NCBI GenBank assembly: GCA_946412245.1
Contig: CAMKGM010000010.1
Coordinates: 1 to 64,000, forward strand
Source: an uncultured Bacteroidales bacterium
Lineage (GTDB): Bacteria; Bacteroidota; Bacteroidia; Bacteroidales; Muribaculaceae
DNA length: 64,000 nucleotides
Direction: 5' to 3'
Each line of letters opens with the position of its first letter. Positions within the stretch are counted from its first letter, which is position 1. Under the pieces are notes generated by a model. It saw nothing but the letters and a program-made list of their open reading frames with translations. It was not told the origin of the DNA and did no database searches. The position numbers and the translations under genes are program-made. Shown in pieces: positions 56,953 to 64,000 of this stretch.

Positions 56953-59226
56953 TTAGAGGTAGCGGGCGGTGAGGGAGTCGGGGCAGTGGAGCATGTCGTG
57001 CGGGTGGCCTGCGAAGACGATGTTGCCGCCACGGTCGCCGGCACCGGGACCGAGTTCGATGACCCAGTCGGCCGCCTTGATGACATCGGTGTTGTGCTCC
57101 ACGACATACACGGTGTTGCCCTTGTCAACCATATCCTCAAAAAGGGCGATGAGGTGGTGCACATCCTTGAGGTGCAGGCCGTCGGTGGGTTCGTCGATGA
57201 CAAAGGTGCCTCGCTGTCCGCCTTGCTCCACAGGCGAGGTGTAACTCTTGAGGTAGGAGGCGATTTTGAGTCGCTGCAGTTCGCCGCCAGAGAGGGTGCT
57301 CAGCGCCTGGTTCAGGTGCAGGTAGTGCAGACCCACTGCCATGAGTGGTCGCAGTTTCTCCTCGATGCTGGTGCCCTTGAAAAACTCGCCGGCACGGCGC
57401 ACAGAGAGGTCCATGACCTGGGCAATGTTCATGCCGTTCACAAGGTATTGCAGCGCCTCGGGCGAGTAGCGCAGTCCGCCACAGGCTTCGCAGGTGGTCT
57501 CGATGTTGTCCATAAATGCCATTTCGGCAATCACCACACCCTTGCCGCCGCACACGGGACATGCGCCCTTGCCGTTGAAGGTGAAGTACTGCTCCTTCAT
57601 CTTGTGCTGGCGGGCAAACATCTTGCGAATGTCGGGCGCCACATCCATATAGGTGGCGGGGGTAGAGCGCAGACTGGCTCCTATGTTCTTCTGACTGATG
57701 TAGATGATGTCTTGAGGATAGTTGCGGCGAAAGCACTCCATGAGCGAACTCTTGCCGGAACCGGCCACACCCGCCACCGCGGTGAGCACGCCCAGAGGCA
57801 GGTCGATGCTGATGTCCTTGAGGTTGTGCAGTGTGGCGTGCTCGAGCCTAAAGTGCTCTGCGGCCTTGCGAGGCGATGCCTTGAACTCTCCCTTCTTGCC
57901 CATCATAATGCCGGTGCTGGTGCCACTGTGCAGCAACTGTTCGTAGTTGCCCTGGAACACGATGTTGCCGCCCTGGCTGCCGGGCCCCGGACCCATATCC
58001 ACGATGTGGTCGGCAATGGCAATCATCTCTTTGTGGTGCTCGACGAGGAGCACGGTGTTGCCGGCATCGCGCAGACGGCGCACCGAGTGCTTCATCTTCT
58101 CAATGTCGTGGTCGTGCAGGCCGGTGCTGGGTTCGTCGAGAATGTAGAGCACATCGGAGAGCGACGAGTTGATGTATTTGGCAATCTTGCAGCGCTGGGC
58201 CTCGCCACCCGACAGGGTGCCCACTCCACGGTCCAGGCTCAGGTAGCCCAGTCCAATCTCCTCGAGCGCGGTGAGGCGGGCGCTGATGGCGGCCTTGAGG
58301 TCGACAGCGAGCGGCGAAGTGAGGCTTTTAATCCACCGGTTGAGGTGGGTGATGCTCATGGCGCTCACATCGGCAATGTTCTTGCCGTCGATTTTGCACG
58401 AGAGCACGCGCTGGCTCAGTCGCGTGCCGCCGCAGTCGGGGCAGGGGCCCATGTTGAGCATGGGGTTGAGCACGGCGGCGTGCAGCAGACCCTCTTCGCT
58501 GTTGATGATGCTGCGGTACATGCGCGGAATGATGCCCTCGTACTTGGCCGTCTTGGGCCAGTTGGCAGGCGGGTTCTTGAGCTTGATCTGGGGGCTGTTG
58601 AGAAACAGGTCGAGTTCCTCGGGGCTATAGTCCTTAATTTTCTTGTCGAGGTCGAACAGGCCGCTGTGGGCATACCTGATCCAACGCCACCCGCCTTTGC
58701 CAAAGGCGATGTAGTGTATGGTGTCTTCGTCGTTCAGACTCTTGTTGAAGTCAATGAGCTTGTGGATGTCGAGCTCGCGTATCTCGCCCAAGCCTGAGCA
58801 GCGTGGGCAGCTACCCTCGGGGTGATTGAAACTGAACGACTCGGCATAGCCCACAAAGGGCTGACCCACACGCGAGAACAGCAGTCGCAGCAGCGCGGCG
58901 ATGTCGGTGTAGGTGGCCACGGTCGAGCGGGAATTCTGCGCCGGCTTCTTCTGGTCGATGACGATGGCGATGGGTAGATTCTCGATGGCGTCGACGTGCG
59001 GACGGCCATACTTGGGCAGATATTGCTGCACAAACGAGGGGAAGGTGTCGTTCAGCTCACGGCGCGACTTGGCGGCGATGGTGTCAAGCACGAGCGAACT
59101 CTTGCCGGAGCCCGACACGCCCGTGAACACCGTGATTTGGTGCTTGGGAATCTCAAGCGAGATGTCTTTGAGGTTATTCTCGCGCGCTCCGCGTATGATG
59201 ATTTTGTCGTATTTCATAACTTTCAA
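56953..59226 (-). CDS. UvrA-like ABC ATPase (short, UvrA2-type)
   Basis: 757 residues with two ABC modules: [24 protein letters not shown] and [21 protein letters not shown] (Walker A), and two signatures [17 protein letters not shown] and [17 protein letters not shown]. Zinc-finger pairs [22 protein letters not shown] and CEACGG are present. At 757 residues it is shorter than UvrA (~940). The region after the first Walker A moves quickly to [32 protein letters not shown], so the UvrB-binding and insertion domains are reduced. Such proteins are linked to drug or DNA-damage tolerance rather than core excision repair. Start at 59226 or ATG 59217. Confidence 0.88.
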   Translation of the reverse strand: MKVMKYDKIIIRGARENNLKDISLEIPKHQITVFTGVSGSGKSSLVLDTIAAKSRRELNDTFPSFVQQYLPKYGRPHVDAIENLPIAIVIDQKKPAQNSRSTVATYTDIAALLRLLFSRVGQPFVGYAESFSFNHPEGSCPRCSGLGEIRELDIHKLIDFNKSLNDEDTIHYIAFGKGGWRWIRYAHSGLFDLDKKIKDYSPEELDLFLNSPQIKLKNPPANWPKTAKYEGIIPRMYRSIINSEEGLLHAAVLNPMLNMGPCPDCGGTRLSQRVLSCKIDGKNIADVSAMSITHLNRWIKSLTSPLAVDLKAAISARLTALEEIGLGYLSLDRGVGTLSGGEAQRCKIAKYINSSLSDVLYILDEPSTGLHDHDIEKMKHSVRRLRDAGNTVLLVEHHKEMIAIADHIVDMGPGPGSQGGNIVFQGNYEQLLHSGTSTGIMMGKKGEFKASPRKAAEHFRLEHATLHNLKDISIDLPLGVLTAVAGVAGSGKSSLMECFRRNYPQDIIYISQKNIGASLRSTPATYMDVAPDIRKMFARQHKMKEQYFTFNGKGACPVCGGKGVVIAEMAFMDNIETTCEACGGLRYSPEALQYLVNGMNIAQVMDLSVRRAGEFFKGTSIEEKLRPLMAVGLHYLHLNQALSTLSGGELQRLKIASYLKSYTSPVEQGGQRGTFVIDEPTDGLHLKDVHHLIALFEDMVDKGNTVYVVEHNTDVIKAADWVIELGPGAGDRGGNIVFAGHPHDMLHCPDSLTARYL

Positions 59227-59247
59227 TGTTTAGCCCAAATTAGTCAT

Positions 59248-60528
59248 TCAGTTTACCGCAAGCAACCATTTCCAGCAGGGTATGATTTCAATGATCCCAT
59301 GATGGTCATTGATGCTTCCCTCCTGTTCGTGTGTAATAATGAGGCGTCGCCGACAGGGATGAATTTTGGGTAATTTCGTGAGGCTTTGAACCTCTCTTTT
59401 TCTGGTTTGTTCATCATCAATTGAATATGATACCTGAATAGCAAGCTCATCTTCAGGAATGTAAAAATCTACTTCAATATTGTCGCGATAGAAGAAAACA
59501 CGCTCATTGTCGGGTGAGTGACCATATTTGCGAAATAGCGATAAGGCCACAACATTTTCTATGAGTTTTGTGTCAGCATTGATCAGGTTGAGCGAGAGTA
59601 AACCATTGTCGATGAAATAATACTTGCACACGCTTTCTTTTTCAATAAATGTGGATTTTATATTTCGCAAACGCAGAAGCAACCATGCATCCTCGGCAAA
59701 ACCAATGTGGTTAGAAACAGTAGGAACGCTGATGCGGCCTGCTATACTGGAAAGGATGTGTGACAATCGTGTGAATGAAATGGGATTCATTACACTTTCG
59801 GCAACCTTTTTTATCAATAGTTGTAGCGATTTGGGATTATTGATGCCATTTCGTTGTACGATATCGCCAAGGTATATTTTTTGAAAAATACTCGACAGAT
59901 ATGCTCGTTTAACCTTGAGACTGATACTTTCAGGAAGTCCGCCCCAAGCGACATATTCTTCATAGGCTCTGATTACAAGTGCTTTCGATTCGGTGGCGTG
60001 TAATGATAATTCATCATAAGGCACACTGATGTATTCAAGGTATTCTCTGAAACTGAAAGGATATACTTCAGTCGATAGATATCTTCCTCCTAAATCGGCC
60101 ATGATTTCTTTGGAAAGCATTTTGGCATTACTGCCTGTAATATATACGCTATACTTCTTGTCAGCAAGGTTGCGAGCAAATCTTTGCCATCCTTCCACAT
60201 TTTGGATTTCGTCAAGAAAAAGCATGGGGCGTTTGTTGTACATTTCTTGATGACATTCCAATATCAAGTTAAAGTCTTCGACTGTGAATTCGTTGAGCCG
60301 GACATCTTCAAAGTCAAGGTATAGCATTTCGTCCCAACCATGGCCATGGTCAAGCATTTCATGAATCTTTTGGAATAGAAGATATGACTTGCCCGAACGC
60401 CTTACACCAACAAACACATGAAAGGGAAAAGAGTCGAAGTCGTATTTTCTGGGATATATGTCAAGCCTTTCTATATCCTTTTGGTTATCTAAGAGAACTT
60501 GTTTTAAAATGCTTTTCGTAATGGACAT
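59248..60528 (-). CDS. AAA ATPase with C-terminal DUF4143 domain
   Basis: 426 residues. FPFHVFVGVRRSGKSYLLFQKIHEML (Walker A), RPMLFLDEIQNVEGWQRFARNLAD (Walker B) and YSVYITGSNAKMLSKEIMADLGGRYLSTEVYPFSFREYLEY (sensor 1 and following) define the AAA_14 module. The DUF4143 part has AYEEYVAWGGLPE, ISVPTVSNHIGFAEDAWLLLRLRNI and VFFYRDNIEVDFYIPEDELAIQVSYSI, a degraded PD-(D/E)xK-like nuclease motif. This accessory family is common in Bacteroidota and archaea with unsettled function. It carries A/T-rich promoter repeats, as does the truncated ATPase at 1846-2046. Confidence 0.9.
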   Translation of the reverse strand: MSITKSILKQVLLDNQKDIERLDIYPRKYDFDSFPFHVFVGVRRSGKSYLLFQKIHEMLDHGHGWDEMLYLDFEDVRLNEFTVEDFNLILECHQEMYNKRPMLFLDEIQNVEGWQRFARNLADKKYSVYITGSNAKMLSKEIMADLGGRYLSTEVYPFSFREYLEYISVPYDELSLHATESKALVIRAYEEYVAWGGLPESISLKVKRAYLSSIFQKIYLGDIVQRNGINNPKSLQLLIKKVAESVMNPISFTRLSHILSSIAGRISVPTVSNHIGFAEDAWLLLRLRNIKSTFIEKESVCKYYFIDNGLLSLNLINADTKLIENVVALSLFRKYGHSPDNERVFFYRDNIEVDFYIPEDELAIQVSYSIDDEQTRKREVQSLTKLPKIHPCRRRLIITHEQEGSINDHHGIIEIIPCWKWLLAVN

Positions 60529-60573
60529 AATGAGATGTATTAGTGTCTATGATTATAGAATTTGAGAAGTAAA

Positions 60574-60638
60574 ACTTATAAAAATCAGTATTTTTATAAA
60601 TTGCAAGTTTATAAAATCGTGCAAATTTATAAAATATC
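60574..60638 (-). promoter_or_regulatory. Promoter of the DUF4143 ATPase with phased TATAA repeats
   Basis: On the minus strand: TTTTATAAATTTGCA, TTTTATAAACTTGCA (18 bp apart), then two more TATAA units at 15- and 18-bp steps. The first unit contains a -7 box TAAATTTG (60622-60629). The repeats cover the transcription start region. 60640-60750 holds nothing identifiable. Confidence 0.6.
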
Positions 60639-60750
60639 ATTTAATAAACCAAGAAAAACATAAAAAATGAATGTTTGCCGCGCTTCCTGCTTGCCTGCTT
60701 TGTGTGTTTTATATACAATGACAGCCGTCTCCTGCAATGTCAATGTAATT

Positions 60751-61770
60751 TTATTGTGTCCGGGAGAGGAGGGTGAAGGCGGTTTCGAGGATGGTGTCGC
60801 GGCCGGCATCGCTGTCGGCCTTGGTCATGTCAACCTTTACGTCGGGCGCTACGCCAAACTCGGTGAGTTGGCCCTGTGCATCGGCAATCACTGCTGCCGA
60901 GAAACGTACCGTCCAGCCATTGGGCAACTCGCTGGTGAAAGGCAAGCCACATCCGCCACCCGTCACATCGCCCACCACGGTCACCTGCGGCAGGTGCTTC
61001 ATGATGGAGACGAAATTGTTAGTGGCACTGAACGAGCCGCGGTTGGCAAGCACCACCACCGGCTTGGTGTAGTGAATGTGTCCCTTGGCAGGCTCAAAGT
61101 AGTAGTCGTAGGGCTCCGAGAAATCGTCATGCTCCGGGCCTTTCTTGTGCTTGATGGAGCCCACATGGGTCTTCTCGGTAATGAAGCGTGCCACCAGAGT
61201 TTCGACATTGGTCAGGTAGCCGCCGCCATTGCTGCGCACATCAATCACCAGACCGTCGCTGGTGGCCAGGTAGCCCAGAATGGCATCGAGATTGCCGTCG
61301 CCAATGCCACTTGAGAAGCTACCGTAGTACATATAGCCAATGTTGTTGCTCAGGATTTGGTATTTGATGCCCGAGGTGCGCTTGTACTCAAAGTTGAGGT
61401 AGTGCTCGTCGATGAGTCGCTCGTCGTAGTTCAGCGGATACTGTTCCCAAATCCAGTAGCGCGACACATCGTTGGTCGAGATGAGGTTCACATGACCGTC
61501 CTTGAGTTCCTTGAGCATGGTGCTACACAAGTCAAACAGTTCCTGGCTGGTCATCTCTTTGCGCACTTTGGCGCGATAGCGGTCGCCCACCTCGCGCCAG
61601 TCTATTTCCTTATAGGAGAAGAAGGTGTAATGCTCATCCAGGATAGTCCACAAGGCATCGAAGTTCTTGTAGGGGTCATAGTTCTCATTGCTGTCGTCGC
61701 TGCATGATGCCAGCGGCAGCAGGATGGCCGCCGCCAGCATCAACATTATGACTTTACAGAACCGTTTCAT
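60751..61770 (-). CDS. S41-family peptidase, lipoprotein
   Basis: 339 residues. MKRFCKVIMLMLAAAILLPLASC is a lipoprotein signal. An N-terminal helical bundle (NYDPYKNFDALWTILDEHYTFFSYKEIDWREVGDRYRAK) is followed by LKDGHVNL. The S41 core has ATSDGLVIDVRSNGGGYLTNVETLVARF and the nucleophile segment KPVVVLANRGSFSATNNFVSIMKHLPQVTVVGD. No PDZ domain is clear. It is a periplasmic or outer-membrane-attached C-terminal-processing-like protease. It lies 15 bp after the metalloprotease-like gene, so the two probably form an operon. Confidence 0.9.
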   Translation of the reverse strand: MKRFCKVIMLMLAAAILLPLASCSDDSNENYDPYKNFDALWTILDEHYTFFSYKEIDWREVGDRYRAKVRKEMTSQELFDLCSTMLKELKDGHVNLISTNDVSRYWIWEQYPLNYDERLIDEHYLNFEYKRTSGIKYQILSNNIGYMYYGSFSSGIGDGNLDAILGYLATSDGLVIDVRSNGGGYLTNVETLVARFITEKTHVGSIKHKKGPEHDDFSEPYDYYFEPAKGHIHYTKPVVVLANRGSFSATNNFVSIMKHLPQVTVVGDVTGGGCGLPFTSELPNGWTVRFSAAVIADAQGQLTEFGVAPDVKVDMTKADSDAGRDTILETAFTLLSRTQ

Positions 61771-61785
61771 GACAATTGTTGTTGA

Positions 61786-64000
61786 TTAAATAACGCCTAA
61801 AATGATATTGACCAGCGCAGTCACGTCGCTCACATTCACCTTGCCGTTGCCGTCCACGTCAGCCACCTCCTGATCCATGGGCACAACGCCCAGAATCATG
61901 TTGACCAGCGCAGTGACATCGCTCACATTCACTTTGCCGTCGCGGTCCACATCGCCCACAAGCCACGTGCTCTCGGTGAGAGTAACTTGCTCAATGTTCG
62001 ACCACTCGCTCTCGGTTCCGTTCACGTAGCGGGCCTTAACCTTGTAGTTGAAGGTGCCTCCGTGCTGCAGGGCGGTGACATCGCTATAGGTAGTGGTAAT
62101 GCCTTCAATCACGCGCATAATAGAGTCTCCGTTCTCGACCACGGCGAGCAGGGGTGCATTCTCTTGCGTGGTCACATCGCCGGCGTAGATTTTGATGCTC
62201 TTCACATAGGGGAAGTTTGTCTCGGCCCACAGTTTGAGCGACTCGTTACGGTTCGTATTGAGCACATAGGTGTAGTCGGCAAACGATGGTGTGAGCGTGT
62301 ACTGTTGCTCGTCGCCCGTTGAGGTGGCCGTGACGATGAACGTCGACAGAGCGCTCTGCATTGAGTAGTAACTCTTGGCGTTAACCACCACCGACATCTT
62401 GTCGTGTCCGTTAGGCAGGGCATATTCTTTCGTGTTTACCTCCGAGAAGCGAATGGATCCGGCACTGGGATACAGGTAGCGGCCGCAGGTCCAGCCGGCG
62501 GGCAGATAGTCGGCATAGTATTCGGCCTCATTGAAGTAGCTCTCGGCGGTGCCTGAGAAATCGGCCTCCTCCAGCATCTCCACAGCCGGTGCAAAGCCGT
62601 CAATGGCCACCCACAGGGTGTAGTCTTTCACATAGTTGGCTTGCGTCTCATCGGTCCAGCGTGCACGGAATTTGTCAATGTCAATGAAGCGCTGTTCGGC
62701 AGGCTGCATCACAGGCACTGAGGTGGTGATGGGATGATACTCGGCCTCACCGCTGATGTGCATCGTCACAGGATCGGCTGGCGCACTGGAGAGTACAATT
62801 GTTGCTTCATACGAGCCGGGATTCACAGGGCTGAACGAGAGTCTCACTTCAGCACTGCCGTCACTGAGTTCGTTGAGTGTCACCTTGTCCTTATCGATGG
62901 CAAACACGCCGTTCTCATCGTTGAGCGTGAGGCTTACATCGTTCGACAATTTGGTGCCGCGCACCTCAAAGATAATGGTCTCGGTCTCACCGGTGAACAT
63001 GGGCGGGAAGTCAATGTTGAGCGGTGTGGCGGTCACCACAGGATTGCGGCCGGTACCCATTAGGGTAATCACTGCGTCGGCGGCATTGCGGCTCTTGAGC
63101 GTGAGCGTGGCGGTGTAATTCTCCACCGCCTTGGGTTTGAACTTTACCTCAAGTCCGGCATAGCCCGTTGCAGCCTCGGCAATGGGTATGGTGTTGCGCA
63201 CCAGCGAGAATACGTCGTTGGGGTCATCGATGGTGGCGGTGATAGGTTCAGAGAGATAGAAGCCGCCGACCACTACGGTCATCTGCACTTCATCGTTGAT
63301 GTATTGCTCGGTGAAATTGAGCACGGTGGGTCGAGCGACAATCTCAGGACCGAGTGTGGTGGCACTCAGAGCCACGGTCACATTGTCGCATCCCGGGGTG
63401 GTGAGCAATATTGAACCGCGGAAGGTGCCGCCTGTTGTTGACTTGAATTTCACGGTCACAATCTTTCCTGTCATAGCATCGGCGGCACTGATGGTGAGAG
63501 GCGTCACGGTGAATACATTGTTCTCGTCGGTGAGCGTGAGTGTGACATCATCCGTGAGATTGGCACCGCTGACCCTGAATGTGGCGGTTGACTCATTGCC
63601 CAGCGTCACGGTGTCCATCACAATGGATTGCACGCTTGTGCTCAAGTTCGCGTCAGTACCTTTCACATACCAGAACGATACGGTACCATCGGGGTTGATG
63701 TTGATTTCGGTCACAGGCTTGTCAATGACACCCGCACCGCCGGTAGTGCCGGCGAGAGTGCCTGCTGCCGTCAGGTTCAGCCAGGGTTTGGGGTCGGTTG
63801 ACTTGGTGAACTTGTGGTTGGTCACACCGAAGACGTCGGTCGACTCATTGCCCGCATCGGCATCGCCGTCGGCCGCCATGATGGTCATCAGTTGCAAGTC
63901 CTCGTTGTTCACCGTGTTGTCATCCCAGCGATCGGGGACATAAGTCACATGCGAGATGAGCAGACCCTCACCGGGTATGTAGGTATCCCAGCCTTGTTTG
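61786..64000 (-). CDS. C-terminal part of a probable M6-type metalloprotease with dockerin-like tail (runs off the window)
   Basis: Open from the window edge (64000) to the stop at 61786, ~737 residues. The first residues, KQGWDTYIPGEGLLISHVTYVPDRWDDNTVNN, match the segment after the active site in M6 (immune inhibitor A-like) proteases, so the catalytic HExxH should lie upstream, outside the window. About four Ig-like/choice-of-anchor repeats follow (IVARPTVLNFTEQYINDEVQMTVVVGG; VTATPLNIDFPPMFTGETETIIFEVRG), then fibronectin-like YNYKVKARYVNGTESEWSN. The end is a duplicated dockerin-like motif (GDVDRDGKVNVSDVTALVNMILG, ADVDGNGKVNVSDVTALVNIILG). It is a secreted or surface protease. Confidence 0.75.
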   Translation of the reverse strand, partial: KQGWDTYIPGEGLLISHVTYVPDRWDDNTVNNEDLQLMTIMAADGDADAGNESTDVFGVTNHKFTKSTDPKPWLNLTAAGTLAGTTGGAGVIDKPVTEININPDGTVSFWYVKGTDANLSTSVQSIVMDTVTLGNESTATFRVSGANLTDDVTLTLTDENNVFTVTPLTISAADAMTGKIVTVKFKSTTGGTFRGSILLTTPGCDNVTVALSATTLGPEIVARPTVLNFTEQYINDEVQMTVVVGGFYLSEPITATIDDPNDVFSLVRNTIPIAEAATGYAGLEVKFKPKAVENYTATLTLKSRNAADAVITLMGTGRNPVVTATPLNIDFPPMFTGETETIIFEVRGTKLSNDVSLTLNDENGVFAIDKDKVTLNELSDGSAEVRLSFSPVNPGSYEATIVLSSAPADPVTMHISGEAEYHPITTSVPVMQPAEQRFIDIDKFRARWTDETQANYVKDYTLWVAIDGFAPAVEMLEEADFSGTAESYFNEAEYYADYLPAGWTCGRYLYPSAGSIRFSEVNTKEYALPNGHDKMSVVVNAKSYYSMQSALSTFIVTATSTGDEQQYTLTPSFADYTYVLNTNRNESLKLWAETNFPYVKSIKIYAGDVTTQENAPLLAVVENGDSIMRVIEGITTTYSDVTALQHGGTFNYKVKARYVNGTESEWSNIEQVTLTESTWLVGDVDRDGKVNVSDVTALVNMILGVVPMDQEVADVDGNGKVNVSDVTALVNIILGVI

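Noticed and set aside
56986-58797. 603-residue frame opposite the UvrA-like gene
   Set aside because: Shadow of the ABC protein; no recognisable motif and Val/His/Ala-rich composition.

Overview
The window is chromosomal DNA from a member of the Bacteroidales (Bacteroidota), most likely Muribaculaceae or Prevotellaceae. Support comes from the recurrent Bacteroidota sigma-ABfr promoter (-7 box TAnnTTTG with a TTG-type -33 box 19-20 bp upstream), weak Shine-Dalgarno sequences, an Oar-like TonB receptor, the DUF4492-cydA-cydB cluster, the DUF6242 / DUF6089 / uppS / bamA / ompH / ompH cluster, and secreted proteins that end in dockerin-like repeats. The family-level placement is inference. No rRNA, tRNA, CRISPR array or intact transposase was found.

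Layout. 1-1.5 kb: 5' part of valS (minus). 1.6-2.3 kb: decayed AAA+ ATPase fragment with promoter repeats. 2.3-6.7 kb: TonB-dependent receptor and a secreted DUF362 protein (minus). 6.9-11.2 kb: three plus-strand membrane glycosylation genes (GT-C, GtrB-like GT2, DUF6056), then ruvC. 11.8-16 kb (minus): carbonic anhydrase, a HigBA toxin-antitoxin pair with a damaged toxin, a secreted PNPOx-fold protein, an AGCS amino acid symporter and MazG. 16-21 kb: repeats, a small repeat ORF and a three-gene operon of unrecognised secreted proteins. 21-31 kb: esterase, lipoproteins and three large dockerin-tagged secreted proteins, two of them tandem paralogues. 31-33.6 kb: MarR-led operon (ferritin-like protein, ZIP transporter, Cys-rich flavoprotein). 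34-37 kb: purC, ubiE/menG, pfkA. 37-42.3 kb (minus): membrane protein, a UDP-sugar dehydrogenase homologue lacking the catalytic Cys, and the cytochrome bd operon. 42.5-46.6 kb: kinase/SUMF1 fusion and an AbiE-like toxin-antitoxin cassette lying between two copies of the prmC 3' end. 46.6-56.5 kb: prmC, ribD, and the envelope biogenesis cluster. 56.5-64 kb: a dockerin mini-ORF, a REP-like element, a UvrA-like ABC protein, a DUF4143 ATPase with promoter repeats, an S41 protease and the 3' part of a probable M6 metalloprotease with a dockerin-like C-terminus.

How it works together. Housekeeping blocks (outer-membrane assembly, riboflavin, purine, glycolysis, menaquinone/bd respiration) are interleaved with accessory, repeat-rich segments. 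The accessory segments carry toxin-antitoxin and ATPase genes with their own operator-like repeats, module swapping among secreted proteins that share a dockerin-like tail, and remnants of duplicated genes (DUF362, prmC) that mark past recombination.
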